Shown piece after piece: positions 1 to 6,752 of a stretch of 8,260 nucleotides of DNA. The position numbers were made by a program, and so were the translations under genes. How positions within the stretch are numbered: position 1 is the stretch's first letter; each line of letters starts with the position of its first letter. The DNA is taken from assembly GCA_014381485.1 (NCBI GenBank), contig JACNLN010000108.1:1-8260 (forward strand). Direction: 5' to 3'. This DNA comes from Fidelibacterota bacterium (GTDB taxonomy: Bacteria > Fidelibacterota > Marinisomatia > Marinisomatales > CAZVFT01). Under the pieces are notes generated by a model. That model worked only from the letters and a program-made list of their open reading frames with translations, had not been told where the DNA came from and made no database searches.

Positions 1-54
1 GGATGTTGAAAATCCCGATTTATCGTGGGGGGGAGAAAAAAAGAGGGGGTGGTA
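1..54. repeat. Direct repeat copy 1 (GGATGTTGAAAATCCCG element)
   Basis: The window opens with a GC-rich intergenic repeat that recurs at 8070-8126 in the same orientation. The first 26 bases are identical in both copies. They run into a G tract (7 G here, 10 G in the other copy), then AGAA and a purine-rich stretch that aligns with small gaps to about position 54. An inner imperfect hairpin, CCCGAT-TT-ATCG-T-GGG, sits in the identical part. The left arm of the outer hairpin visible in copy 2 (TTCTCCCCC) would lie outside the window here. It looks like a dispersed intergenic palindromic repeat; mobility is not shown. Confidence 0.75.
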
Positions 55-180
55 TTTGGGTGTTGACATCGTGTTAATGCTTGTATCTCGGATTATTTCT
101 GAATACAAATTTATTTCTCTCAGTCGGGAGCCTGACAGGTATCATTCAGGTACAGGATATTGTGAAGAACCAAGAATAAT

Positions 181-235
181 ACAGTCCCCTCTTAGAGAGG
201 AGAGAGTCCCGAATCTTCGGGACGGGACACACTCT
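181..235. repeat. Two-hairpin palindromic module, copy A
   Basis: The sequence begins AGTCCCCTCT and contains two consecutive palindromes. The first is CCTCT-TAG-AGAGG (188-200). The second is GTCCCGAA-TC-TTCGGGAC (206-223), a perfect 8-bp stem. A GGGACACACT tail follows. The order AGTCCCCTCT / AGAGG / GTCCCG / GGGACGGG is repeated at 401-445, so this is a repeat family rather than a chance hairpin. It has no T-tract, so it is not an obvious intrinsic terminator. Confidence 0.65.
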
Positions 236-270
236 ATCGAAAAAACATCAGTTGAATGACCTCCCTTTCA

Positions 271-313
271 TCCCCTCCTTGCAAAGCCTGCCCGCCCACT
301 GGCTGGGAGGGGA
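271..313. repeat. Nested hairpin element TCCCCTCC/GGAGGGGA
   Basis: An 8-bp outer stem (TCCCCTCC at 271-278 with GGAGGGGA at 306-313) encloses an inner stem AGCC (285-288) with GGCT (301-304). The loop contains GCCTGCCCGC (286-295), whose exact reverse complement GCGGGCAGGC occurs at 8005-8014 in the other repeat-rich region. This suggests related or rearranged members of one intergenic repeat family. Confidence 0.5.
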
Positions 314-400
314 AATTAGGTGGTCTGGACTTTCCAAGTTTTTCCAGTGATTTATGTGCCTATCCGTACTGTTGATGATATCTGATGTGGACAGAACAAT

Positions 401-445
401 AGAGTCCCCTCTCGAGAGGGGTGTCCCGGAAGGGACGGGGTGTGT
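401..445. repeat. Two-hairpin palindromic module, copy B
   Basis: This is the second copy of the module at 181-235. It has a perfect 16-bp palindrome CCCCTCTCGAGAGGGG (406-421), then GTCCC-GGAA-GGGAC (423-436) and a GGGGTGTGT tail. The shared blocks are AGTCCCCTCT, GAGAGG, GTCCCG and GGGACGGG. The bases between paired arms differ between copies while pairing is kept, as expected if the folded form matters. It lies 67 bp upstream of the permease start, so it could sit in its 5' leader, depending on where transcription begins. Confidence 0.65.
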
Positions 446-511
446 TATGAACCAAAATGTCTAAAAATAATGGGGAAGTGACGGGTGAGTTAATGTATAT
501 TTAATTTAATA

Positions 512-1855
512 ATGAACACAACTTTGCGTCGCACACTAGGGCTCTGGGATCTGATATTGATGAACATCGTTGCCATCGTGGGGCTTCGGTGGTTACTCAC
601 TGCCGCGCGGACCGGTTACGGCAGTATAATCTTGTGGCTGCTGGCACTGGTGATCTTTTTCATCCCACAGGGATATGCAATTTATAGCCTATCTCGAAAA
701 TACCCAGCTGAGGGTGGAATATACGTCTGGGCACGAGAGGTTTTTGGTGCTGGACATGGATTTATGGCGGGCTGGTGTTACTGGATTAATAATCTGATCT
801 ATTACCCCGCACTGTTAATGTTTGTGGCTGGAAATGCTCTGTTTATCCTGGGCAGTCAATATCTCCATCTTGCGGATTCCAGACTCTACATCGCACTATT
901 CTCACTGATTGTTATGTGGTCGGTTATTCTTCTGAATATCCGGGGACTCACAATTGGCAAATGGATTCATAACGTGGGGGGTATCGGTGTCTGGATTCCG
1001 ATAGGCATTCTCTTTGTTCTTGGGTTCCTATCAGCTATCAAATGGGGTCCTGCAGAACCATTGAATCTGAAATCACTTATTCCGAATCTTTCGAATATAT
1101 CCACCTGGTCCTTCTGGGCAACTATGTGTTTTGGGTTCGCCGGACTGGAACTGATGGCCATTCTTAACGAGGAAATAAAAACTCCCGAGCGCAATATTCC
1201 TAAAGCAATTATCATTTCTGGTGTTGGAATTGCAATTATCTACATTTTTGGGACGCTAACACTGCTGTTTGCAATGCCGAAAAACGAAATTGGTTTGCTG
1301 GCAGGTATTCTTCAATCGATCCATTCGCTCACTGAGAGATTTGAATTGGGTTGGATGACTGTTGGTGCAGCTTTATTAATAACCATATCCGGAATTGGCG
1401 GAGTCAGTGCATGGATTGCTGGCGTGGCACGGGTTCCTTTTGCAATAGGATTGGATCGTTATCTTCCAAAGGCACTCAGTTACATCCATCCACGTTGGAA
1501 GACACCCTATGTATCCCTCCTGGTTCAGGGAGGACTAACAACGCTATTTATTCTGTTCAGTGTGGCTGGATCAACGGTGGAAGAAGCCTATCTGATTCTG
1601 CTGGATGCGGAAATCATCATTTATTTCATCCCCTATTTGTATATGTTTGCTGCAGCTTTTCGTACCAGCAATAGGGACTTACGGGGACGTATTTCCGGTG
1701 CAGTTGGTTTTGCAGCTACAGCAGCAGCGATGATTTTTGCCATGATTCCCCCGGAAGGAATGAATGCCTTGCTTTTCGAAATTAAGTTGATTGCAGTGAC
1801 GGTATTGTTTGTTGGCAGTGGATTAGTACTGTATTGGATTCGTTCAAAAAGGTAA
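512..1855 (+). CDS. APC-superfamily amino acid permease, 12 TM helices
   Basis: An inner-membrane secondary transporter of the amino acid-polyamine-organocation type (AA_permease_2-like), probably importing or exchanging amino acids; the substrate cannot be read from sequence. The 447 residues show about twelve hydrophobic helices (roughly 14-31, 38-58, 82-113, 124-142, 155-176, 198-219, 231-254, 280-303, 331-352, 358-382, 395-412, 420-442). Family hallmarks are FGFAGLE...EEIKTPERNIPKAI (207-233) across TM6 and the following loop, and ARVPFAIGLDRYLPKAL (306-322). The usual GxG motif in the TM1 break is replaced by VGLRW (23-27). KYPAEGGIYVWAREVFG (63-79) is the conserved TM2-TM3 loop. The start at 512 gives a normal N-terminus (LRRTLGLWDL); there is no clear Shine-Dalgarno site, only an AT-rich leader. 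It lies upstream of a secreted aminopeptidase on the same strand, but the 214-bp gap argues for separate promoters. Family assignment is confident; substrate is unknown. Confidence 0.9.
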   Translation: MNTTLRRTLGLWDLILMNIVAIVGLRWLLTAARTGYGSIILWLLALVIFFIPQGYAIYSLSRKYPAEGGIYVWAREVFGAGHGFMAGWCYWINNLIYYPALLMFVAGNALFILGSQYLHLADSRLYIALFSLIVMWSVILLNIRGLTIGKWIHNVGGIGVWIPIGILFVLGFLSAIKWGPAEPLNLKSLIPNLSNISTWSFWATMCFGFAGLELMAILNEEIKTPERNIPKAIIISGVGIAIIYIFGTLTLLFAMPKNEIGLLAGILQSIHSLTERFELGWMTVGAALLITISGIGGVSAWIAGVARVPFAIGLDRYLPKALSYIHPRWKTPYVSLLVQGGLTTLFILFSVAGSTVEEAYLILLDAEIIIYFIPYLYMFAAAFRTSNRDLRGRISGAVGFAATAAAMIFAMIPPEGMNALLFEIKLIAVTVLFVGSGLVLYWIRSKR

Positions 1856-1882
1856 CTCACTTCAAAAAATGCCTGATAGTTA

Positions 1883-1923
1883 TGTCAACCTAATTTGACA
1901 AACTGAGTTATTCATAGATATTC
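1883..1923 (+). promoter_or_regulatory. Possible sigma70-type promoter overlapped by an inverted repeat
   Basis: A perfect -35 hexamer TTGACA (1895-1900) is followed after 16 bp by GATATT (1917-1922), a 4/6 match to TATAAT. The -35 box is also the right arm of a perfect inverted repeat TGTCAA-N6-TTGACA (1883-1900), which could be an operator. It would drive the downstream peptidase with a leader of about 140 nt. FCB bacteria often use different promoter consensus sequences, so this is tentative. Confidence 0.25.
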
Positions 1924-2027
1924 CATATAAAGAAACTTTGTATAGATTAGACGATGCCAGCATTGATTCTTTGAAATTTTCCTGAATGAAGTGTAATATT
2001 GATTTATAATAAATTCACTTTTGCTTA

Positions 2028-2036
2028 TGCTATAAT
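2028..2036 (+). promoter_or_regulatory. Extended -10 promoter candidate for the M1 peptidase
   Basis: TG-C-TATAAT gives an exact extended -10 element 33 bp upstream of the peptidase ATG, placing transcription start near 2043 and a leader of about 27 nt. No matching -35 is visible, which extended -10 promoters can tolerate. A GAAAGG ribosome-binding-like stretch lies at 2051-2056, 13 nt before the start, rather far for a Shine-Dalgarno site. Confidence 0.35.
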
Positions 2037-2069
2037 ATTCCTTAGTACAAGAAAGGTAATATTAAAAAA

Positions 2070-4946
2070 ATGAAATCTCGCATCTGTTTGGTTTTCCTTT
2101 GCTATTCAATTTTTGTAGTTGCACAGGAGGTTTCTATACCCGCCAAGAATTGTCGTTTAAGAAATATCAATAATCATCAGCTCCAACAAACCCGGGACCT
2201 TCTACCTGAGCAAACCCTATACAATATCATTTCCTACACAATTGATGTATCTATCGATCCCGGGGATGAAACGTTGGAGGGCTCGGTAATCATTGAGATG
2301 CAAGCAAATGAATCTGGTGTTACTGAGATTATTTTAGATGCGGCAGATTCTCTAAACATCACATCCATTTCAGCAGAAAATCTCTCGAATTACGATCATA
2401 ACAATCATCGACTTCATCTTTACTTTTCTGAATCACTTGACCCAGATGACACTATCTCAGTCTCCATTCGGTATCACGGTTGGACAGGAGCTGGAGCACC
2501 CTGGTCAGGTGGTCTTGTTTATTCTGGTGGGGGATTCTTTTCCCTCAACTGTCCATACGGTCTTTCAGAATGGGTCCCCTGCAAAGATCATCCTTCAGAC
2601 AAAGCTTGCTGGCTTGACCTGAAGTTGACGGTTCCTTCCCAGTATGTTGTGGCATCTAACGGCATCCTCCAGGAGGTTACAGACAATGGTAACGGAACCT
2701 TCACTCATCACTGGCACGAAAGCTACCCCATCGCAACTTATCTGTTTTGTATCAATGCCTATCCTTACAACCCGGTTACCGAATACTATCATTACAGTGA
2801 AATTGATTCAATGCCCATTGTTTACTACGTTACTGGAAGTGTCCCGACCGGATTTCGTTACGTGGAAACAGCCCTTCCTGTCTATTCCGACCTGTTTGGA
2901 CTGTATCCCTTTGTGGATGAGAAATTCGCCATCGCTGAAGTCTCAAGTTATGGCTGGGCGATGGAGCATCAAACCTGTGTGACGACTTCAACCACAAGCG
3001 GAATGGTACAGGTTCACGAGCTGGCACACCAGTGGTTCGGTGACATGGTAACCTGCCGAACCTGGCAACACGGGTGGCTCAATGAAGGTTTTGCAACCTA
3101 TTCTGAAGCACTGTATATGGAAGCCACCCAGGGAGAAAATGCCTACCACAGCTATATGAATGGTATGGAATTCTACTGGGATGACTCAAAATCTGTCTTC
3201 ACAACCGACACAACCAGCTTTGGCTCAATTTTCGACATCATCATCTATTACAAGGGGGCTTGGATAAACCATATGTTGAGGTATGTAGTGGGAGACAGTG
3301 TTTATTTCGCTTCCCTTCAGGATTACCTGAATATCTATGCCTATGGAAATGTTGTCACGGAGGATCTGAAAAATGTTTTCGAAGATCATTACGGGGATGA
3401 TCTAAGCTGGTTTTTCGACCAGTGGATTTACGGAAATGGACATCCCCACTACGATTATCTCTGGGCTTCCACCAATGATACGTGCTATATCGTCATTGAA
3501 CAATCGGCAACAGGTACCGAACCGGATCTGTTTAAAATGCCCGTGGAGTTTCAGCTAAATCTAATCAGTGGTGATACCGTTACGGAATTGATCTGGGTTG
3601 AAGATGCAATTACAAACATAAACCTCCCGATTCCAGTAGCTGTCGATACTGTGATACTTGATCCTGATAATTGGGTATTAGAAACGTCTGTGGGATTTGG
3701 CACAAGTGAATTTTCGTTTGGAAATCCCGTCATCACTGTTGTGGATGAAAATGATGATGGATATGTGGATCCAGGGGAAGATTTTGAGTTATTTGTAGAA
3801 CTCACGAATCAGGGTATTCCGGTAGGAGAAATGACAGGAGACCTATCGGTTGATCATCCGGGTGTGGAAATAATTCTAGATGAGGTACAATTCTCTGCAG
3901 CTGGATTGAGTGATACTACAATATCCATCACCCCATTTGAACTGCACCTGTCAGAACCATTTGACCCAACGTATGTGGGTTTTGAACTTCATCTTACCTA
4001 TCAGGAACACAGCGATACAGTGAACTTTGATCTGCCACTCGGTACACCAGAAATTCTGCTGGTCAATATGTCGGGAGAACTGCAGAATTCAGGAATATAT
4101 CTTGATGTCATGGTTGACAGCCGTCAAGTTGTGAGGCTTTGGGATGATGCAACGGAAGATTCGCTGGAAGGACTCATCTGTCAATATGATCATATTCTGT
4201 ATTTCACCGGCGATAATGCTATCAATCCCATTCCTGAGAACATACAAGATCAATTAGCATTGCACCAGGATTCCAGCAACAATCTGTTAGTTATGGGACA
4301 AAATATCGGAAATGTTTTAGGTAGCACCAATTTTTATTCCGATGTCCTGCAGAGCGAGTATATAGAGGAGCATGAGGGTCACATAATTTGGGGGAATGAT
4401 TCTCATCCAGTTATTCAGGGGGAAAATCTTCTTATCAATTTCCCTGCTGATTGCGATGTAATTTCACCTCTGGATACAGCAGAAATGGCTTACGAATATC
4501 ACGATGATGGAGTGGCAGGAGTCATCAGCGAAACTCCAGGAAAGCTCCTGTATCTGGGATTTGATCTATCAAAAGTACAACCAAGCACTCCCATATCTCA
4601 GGGACCAGAGGAATTTATCACAATGATTCTGAACTGGTTTGGTGCAGGGCTTGCTATCGATACTGAACCTGCAGGAATTGCTATGGAATTTGCGTTGTAT
4701 CAAAACTACCCCAATCCATTCAACCCGATAACAAAAATATCTTATCAATTACCACAACCAGCATTTGTTACTCTATCTATTTATAATCTTACAGGTCAGT
4801 TAGTTGAAAAGTTAGTAAGTGAGCAGAAAAACGCCGGGTATCATACTGTCCAATGGGACGCCAGTCAAGCAGGATCCGGTATCTATTTTTATCGGATTGA
4901 TGCAGGAACTTTTTATGAAGTCAGGAAGTGTCTTGTCATCAAGTAA
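2070..4946 (+). CDS. Secreted M1-family zinc aminopeptidase with T9SS sorting domain
   Basis: Predicted to remove N-terminal amino acids from peptides outside the cell or at its surface. Residues 1-18 form a Sec signal peptide (likely cleavage VVA|Q). A beta-rich M1 N-terminal domain follows, then the catalytic domain: an exopeptidase motif variant WAMEH (296-300, Glu299 being the expected N-terminus binder), the zinc site HELAH (316-320) with Glu339 eighteen residues later, and the likely transition-state Tyr393 in YYKGA. After a beta domain (about 467-545) come an Ig-like segment with a Ca-binding-like motif DENDDGYVDPGE (559-570), a Rossmann/GATase-like segment (about 661-860) and a T9SS type A tail (877-958; YQNYPNPFNP, SGIYFYR). 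The helical C-terminal domain of ERAP- or PepN-type enzymes is absent. The ATG is the only sensible start, with an in-frame stop just upstream at 2043. M1 family and secretion are confident; the role of the 661-860 domain is unknown. Confidence 0.95.
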   Translation: MKSRICLVFLCYSIFVVAQEVSIPAKNCRLRNINNHQLQQTRDLLPEQTLYNIISYTIDVSIDPGDETLEGSVIIEMQANESGVTEIILDAADSLNITSISAENLSNYDHNNHRLHLYFSESLDPDDTISVSIRYHGWTGAGAPWSGGLVYSGGGFFSLNCPYGLSEWVPCKDHPSDKACWLDLKLTVPSQYVVASNGILQEVTDNGNGTFTHHWHESYPIATYLFCINAYPYNPVTEYYHYSEIDSMPIVYYVTGSVPTGFRYVETALPVYSDLFGLYPFVDEKFAIAEVSSYGWAMEHQTCVTTSTTSGMVQVHELAHQWFGDMVTCRTWQHGWLNEGFATYSEALYMEATQGENAYHSYMNGMEFYWDDSKSVFTTDTTSFGSIFDIIIYYKGAWINHMLRYVVGDSVYFASLQDYLNIYAYGNVVTEDLKNVFEDHYGDDLSWFFDQWIYGNGHPHYDYLWASTNDTCYIVIEQSATGTEPDLFKMPVEFQLNLISGDTVTELIWVEDAITNINLPIPVAVDTVILDPDNWVLETSVGFGTSEFSFGNPVITVVDENDDGYVDPGEDFELFVELTNQGIPVGEMTGDLSVDHPGVEIILDEVQFSAAGLSDTTISITPFELHLSEPFDPTYVGFELHLTYQEHSDTVNFDLPLGTPEILLVNMSGELQNSGIYLDVMVDSRQVVRLWDDATEDSLEGLICQYDHILYFTGDNAINPIPENIQDQLALHQDSSNNLLVMGQNIGNVLGSTNFYSDVLQSEYIEEHEGHIIWGNDSHPVIQGENLLINFPADCDVISPLDTAEMAYEYHDDGVAGVISETPGKLLYLGFDLSKVQPSTPISQGPEEFITMILNWFGAGLAIDTEPAGIAMEFALYQNYPNPFNPITKISYQLPQPAFVTLSIYNLTGQLVEKLVSEQKNAGYHTVQWDASQAGSGIYFYRIDAGTFYEVRKCLVIK

Positions 4947-4957
4947 TAATTATAAAA

Positions 4958-4996
4958 CCCCGAATATTCGGGGTAAAATCCACAGAACGGATTTTT
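4958..4996. terminator. Composite double hairpin after the M1 gene
   Basis: Twelve bases past the M1 stop lies a perfect 16-bp palindrome CCCCGAATATTCGGGG (4958-4973). It is followed directly by a second hairpin AAAATCC-ACAGAAC-GGATTTT (4975-4995) ending in a short T run (4992-4996). The second hairpin plus T run resembles a weak intrinsic terminator, and its A-rich left arm would serve the opposite strand. The same two-part arrangement recurs at 5307-5337, so it is also a repeat element. Confidence 0.5.
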
Positions 4997-5020
4997 AAAA
5001 AATCAAGAAAGAGAAAAACC

Positions 5021-5305
5021 ATGGATATTATCATCAGAGTAAAAGAAATTAAAGGTCATTGCCCAGTGTACAAGAAAGGTGACAGTTTCAAGCTCGAGGA
5101 TGGATACCGACTTATTTCAGATTTCCCCCTTTGCATGCATTCTCTTGCCTCACTCCTTCCACATTACAATGCCCTTCGAATTTCGCCACCGGACAGGTGG
5201 GGGTTGGCTGGCAAAGAAGATAGTTCAAAAGCATACGTGCAATGTCTGAACCCCTCCTCACACACGGATGGCGGTACAGCCATCTTTGAAATAAGCAAGA
5301 TTTAA
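5021..5305 (+). CDS. TIGR04076-family small cysteine-containing protein
   Basis: A 94-residue cytosolic protein without signal peptide or membrane segment. It matches from memory the TIGR04076 family of unknown function: an N-terminal RVKEIKGHCPVYKKGD (6-21), a central CMHSLASLLPHY (38-49) and a C-terminal YVQCLNPSSHTDGGTAIFEI (72-91). Three cysteines (Cys14, Cys38, Cys75), each in a conserved-looking block and with His13, His40 and His48 nearby, could form a metal or redox site; this is inference. The frame stays open upstream to 4928, inside the M1 gene, but the N-terminal match begins at the ATG at 5021, which has a purine-rich AAAGAG (5008-5013) 7 nt before it. It sits between two copies of a composite hairpin repeat, so it may be its own transcription unit or depend on read-through from the M1 gene. 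Confidence 0.8.
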   Translation: MDIIIRVKEIKGHCPVYKKGDSFKLEDGYRLISDFPLCMHSLASLLPHYNALRISPPDRWGLAGKEDSSKAYVQCLNPSSHTDGGTAIFEISKI

Positions 5306-5306
5306 G

Positions 5307-5354
5307 CCCCTGAAGGGTAAAATCCGCAGAACGGATTGTCCAACTATGGCGGAC
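5307..5354. terminator. Second composite hairpin between convergent genes
   Basis: CCCT-GA-AGGG (5308-5317) is followed by AATCCG-CAGAA-CGGATT (5321-5337), then GTCC (5338-5341) pairable with GGAC (5351-5354); TCCGC (5323-5327) can alternatively pair with GCGGA (5349-5353). The block GGGTAAAATCC-R-CAGAACGGATT (5315-5337) repeats 4971-4993 with one mismatch. Lying between the stops of the convergent TIGR04076 (5305) and C1 peptidase (5358) genes, it is well placed as a bidirectional terminator, although it lacks a good T-tract. Confidence 0.4.
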
Positions 5355-5357
5355 CAG

Positions 5358-6752
5358 TTAATACCCTTTAATCATCATCCACATTGGATCCCAGGGCGGT
5401 AGCACAATCGGTTCAGTTTCGAGGGCTTGTTCCATTTCTCTTGTCAGGTATTTTTGAAGGATAATCACCCCGTAGAGGTATTTATCAAACCAGGCATCAC
5501 CCATTGTCCAGTAGCCCTCGCGCCCCTTTTCGTCACCCCAGGAATTCTCAACAAGCCACTGGCGGGGGTTTTTATCCTGGATATCCAACCCCACAAAAAC
5601 CATGGCATGAGTGGGAATCGAACCACGATAGAGTAACTGCTCTTCGCGGGTCAACGAAAAATTGATCCCAAACAGACTCTCATAGTCATAAATCCCCAAC
5701 ACCATAGCACCATCTTCTCCAAGCATTTCCTTCCCAACATCGCACCCGAACCAGACAGGGTCGTCATCCAGAATCTGCTCCATTGCTAACATCTTCAAAT
5801 CACCTATGGGAAGATTCAGAACAAACATATCAGGTTTATCGTACATATCTCGATCCAAACTGATAATATACGTCTGGTAATAATCGAGAAGGGGATCACT
5901 CAACAGATAGACATATTCGCCTAAATTGGTTTTGACCACTTCATTCGCGAATTGTTTCGGGGTATATTTCACTGGTTTGCTGATTCTGCCATTTTTGTTT
6001 TCATACTGCCAGATAAATGTATCAGGTGGCGTTCCAAACGTCAGCACCAGTACACGATAGATATCCTCCATCGTATCCATTCGGATTTTGTCAAACTCAG
6101 CTTCAGCCACTCCACTATTGTGGGCATTAAAAATACGGGATGCGGTCTGCCGGAGTTTCCTTCCAAGAAGCATGTTCACATCGTGGGTATTGGAAGTTGC
6201 AAATGTTTCTGGCATCGCATACTGCGGAACTAAGCCATACTTTTCCACAAGATCCACAACCATATTCCACTGACCCCCATCACCGATGACGTGATTCAAC
6301 AGCCATGTTAGTTCACGCTCGTCTGGATCCCTATCACGCCACTCGATGATCTGATTAATGAACAAATTTGCCTTTTCCAATTTGTCGTAGAAAAAGAGAT
6401 AACTCTGGGAGAATTCGAATTCTTCAAGATCATATTTTTTTATCATCTGCGGTCGAAGAATGTTGAGCCCGGCAAAGAGCCAGCAACGACCGCTCGATTT
6501 CTGGTTGGTCACACCCTTAACATCAATTTTATGAGTGAAAAACTCATTCTGACTTATTCTGGTCATGCGATCAACAGCCAGATCTTTGATGCGGTGATCA
6601 GCCAGAGCATTCTTGATAGCTTTTTCCGATGGGGTCAATCGAAAATTCTCCTGAAGGGATTGTAGTTCCTCCAAAGTAAGAGCCCCATCCCCCTGTGACC
6701 ATAGCATCGTTGAAAGTAACATAACGACAGAAAAAAATATTGCTTTCATCAT
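5358..6752 (-). CDS. Exported bleomycin hydrolase/PepC-like C1 cysteine peptidase
   Basis: A papain-fold cysteine peptidase of the C1B (bleomycin hydrolase/aminopeptidase C) group. The oxyanion glutamine Gln84 and nucleophile Cys90 lie in NQKSSGRCW (83-91), the catalytic His382 in THAMVF and Asn403 in VENSWGD; GREGYW (410-415) is the usual following block. At 464 residues it is close to the family's roughly 450. It begins with a signal peptide (residues 1-19, likely WS|Q cleavage), whereas classical members are cytosolic, so it should act in the periplasm or beyond. Family members usually end in WDPM plus about four residues that reach into the active site and enforce aminopeptidase action; this one ends WDPMWMMIKGY. 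A strong AAGGAG site lies 4 nt from the first ATG and 7 nt from the second (6749), so translation may start at Met2. It lies 119 bp downstream of the nitroreductase gene on the same strand, possibly cotranscribed. Confidence 0.92.
   Translation of the reverse strand: MMKAIFFSVVMLLSTMLWSQGDGALTLEELQSLQENFRLTPSEKAIKNALADHRIKDLAVDRMTRISQNEFFTHKIDVKGVTNQKSSGRCWLFAGLNILRPQMIKKYDLEEFEFSQSYLFFYDKLEKANLFINQIIEWRDRDPDERELTWLLNHVIGDGGQWNMVVDLVEKYGLVPQYAMPETFATSNTHDVNMLLGRKLRQTASRIFNAHNSGVAEAEFDKIRMDTMEDIYRVLVLTFGTPPDTFIWQYENKNGRISKPVKYTPKQFANEVVKTNLGEYVYLLSDPLLDYYQTYIISLDRDMYDKPDMFVLNLPIGDLKMLAMEQILDDDPVWFGCDVGKEMLGEDGAMVLGIYDYESLFGINFSLTREEQLLYRGSIPTHAMVFVGLDIQDKNPRQWLVENSWGDEKGREGYWTMGDAWFDKYLYGVIILQKYLTREMEQALETEPIVLPPWDPMWMMIKGY

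Larger units (their letters stand above)
1..511. other. Non-coding, repeat-rich upstream region
   Basis: I find no convincing gene here. The only ATG-initiated frame of any length (56-259) encodes a low-complexity peptide that runs straight through a palindromic repeat, so I treat it as spurious. The region holds the direct repeat at 1-54, a two-hairpin module at 181-235, a large imperfect hairpin at 271-313 and a second two-hairpin module at 401-445. The last 60 bases before the permease are AT-rich and could hold its promoter, but no good -35/-10 pair is visible. Confidence 0.7.

Noticed and set aside
61..96. TTGACA at 63-68 as a promoter
   Set aside because: No acceptable -10 box lies 16-18 bp downstream, and no gene follows closely.
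56..259. A 67-codon plus-strand ORF in the left region
   Set aside because: It runs through the palindromic module at 181-235, has no ribosome-binding site and resembles no protein family; most likely chance.
967..3805. Several antisense and out-of-frame ORFs within the permease and M1 genes
   Set aside because: All lie inside well-supported coding sequences and show no family motifs.
4928..5020. Longer version of the TIGR04076 gene starting inside the M1 gene
   Set aside because: The extra 31 residues translate the end of the M1 gene and the hairpin repeat, and the family N-terminus begins at the ATG at 5021.
5427..6273. Plus-strand ORFs opposite the C1 peptidase
   Set aside because: They are antisense shadows of a gene with intact catalytic motifs and resemble no family.
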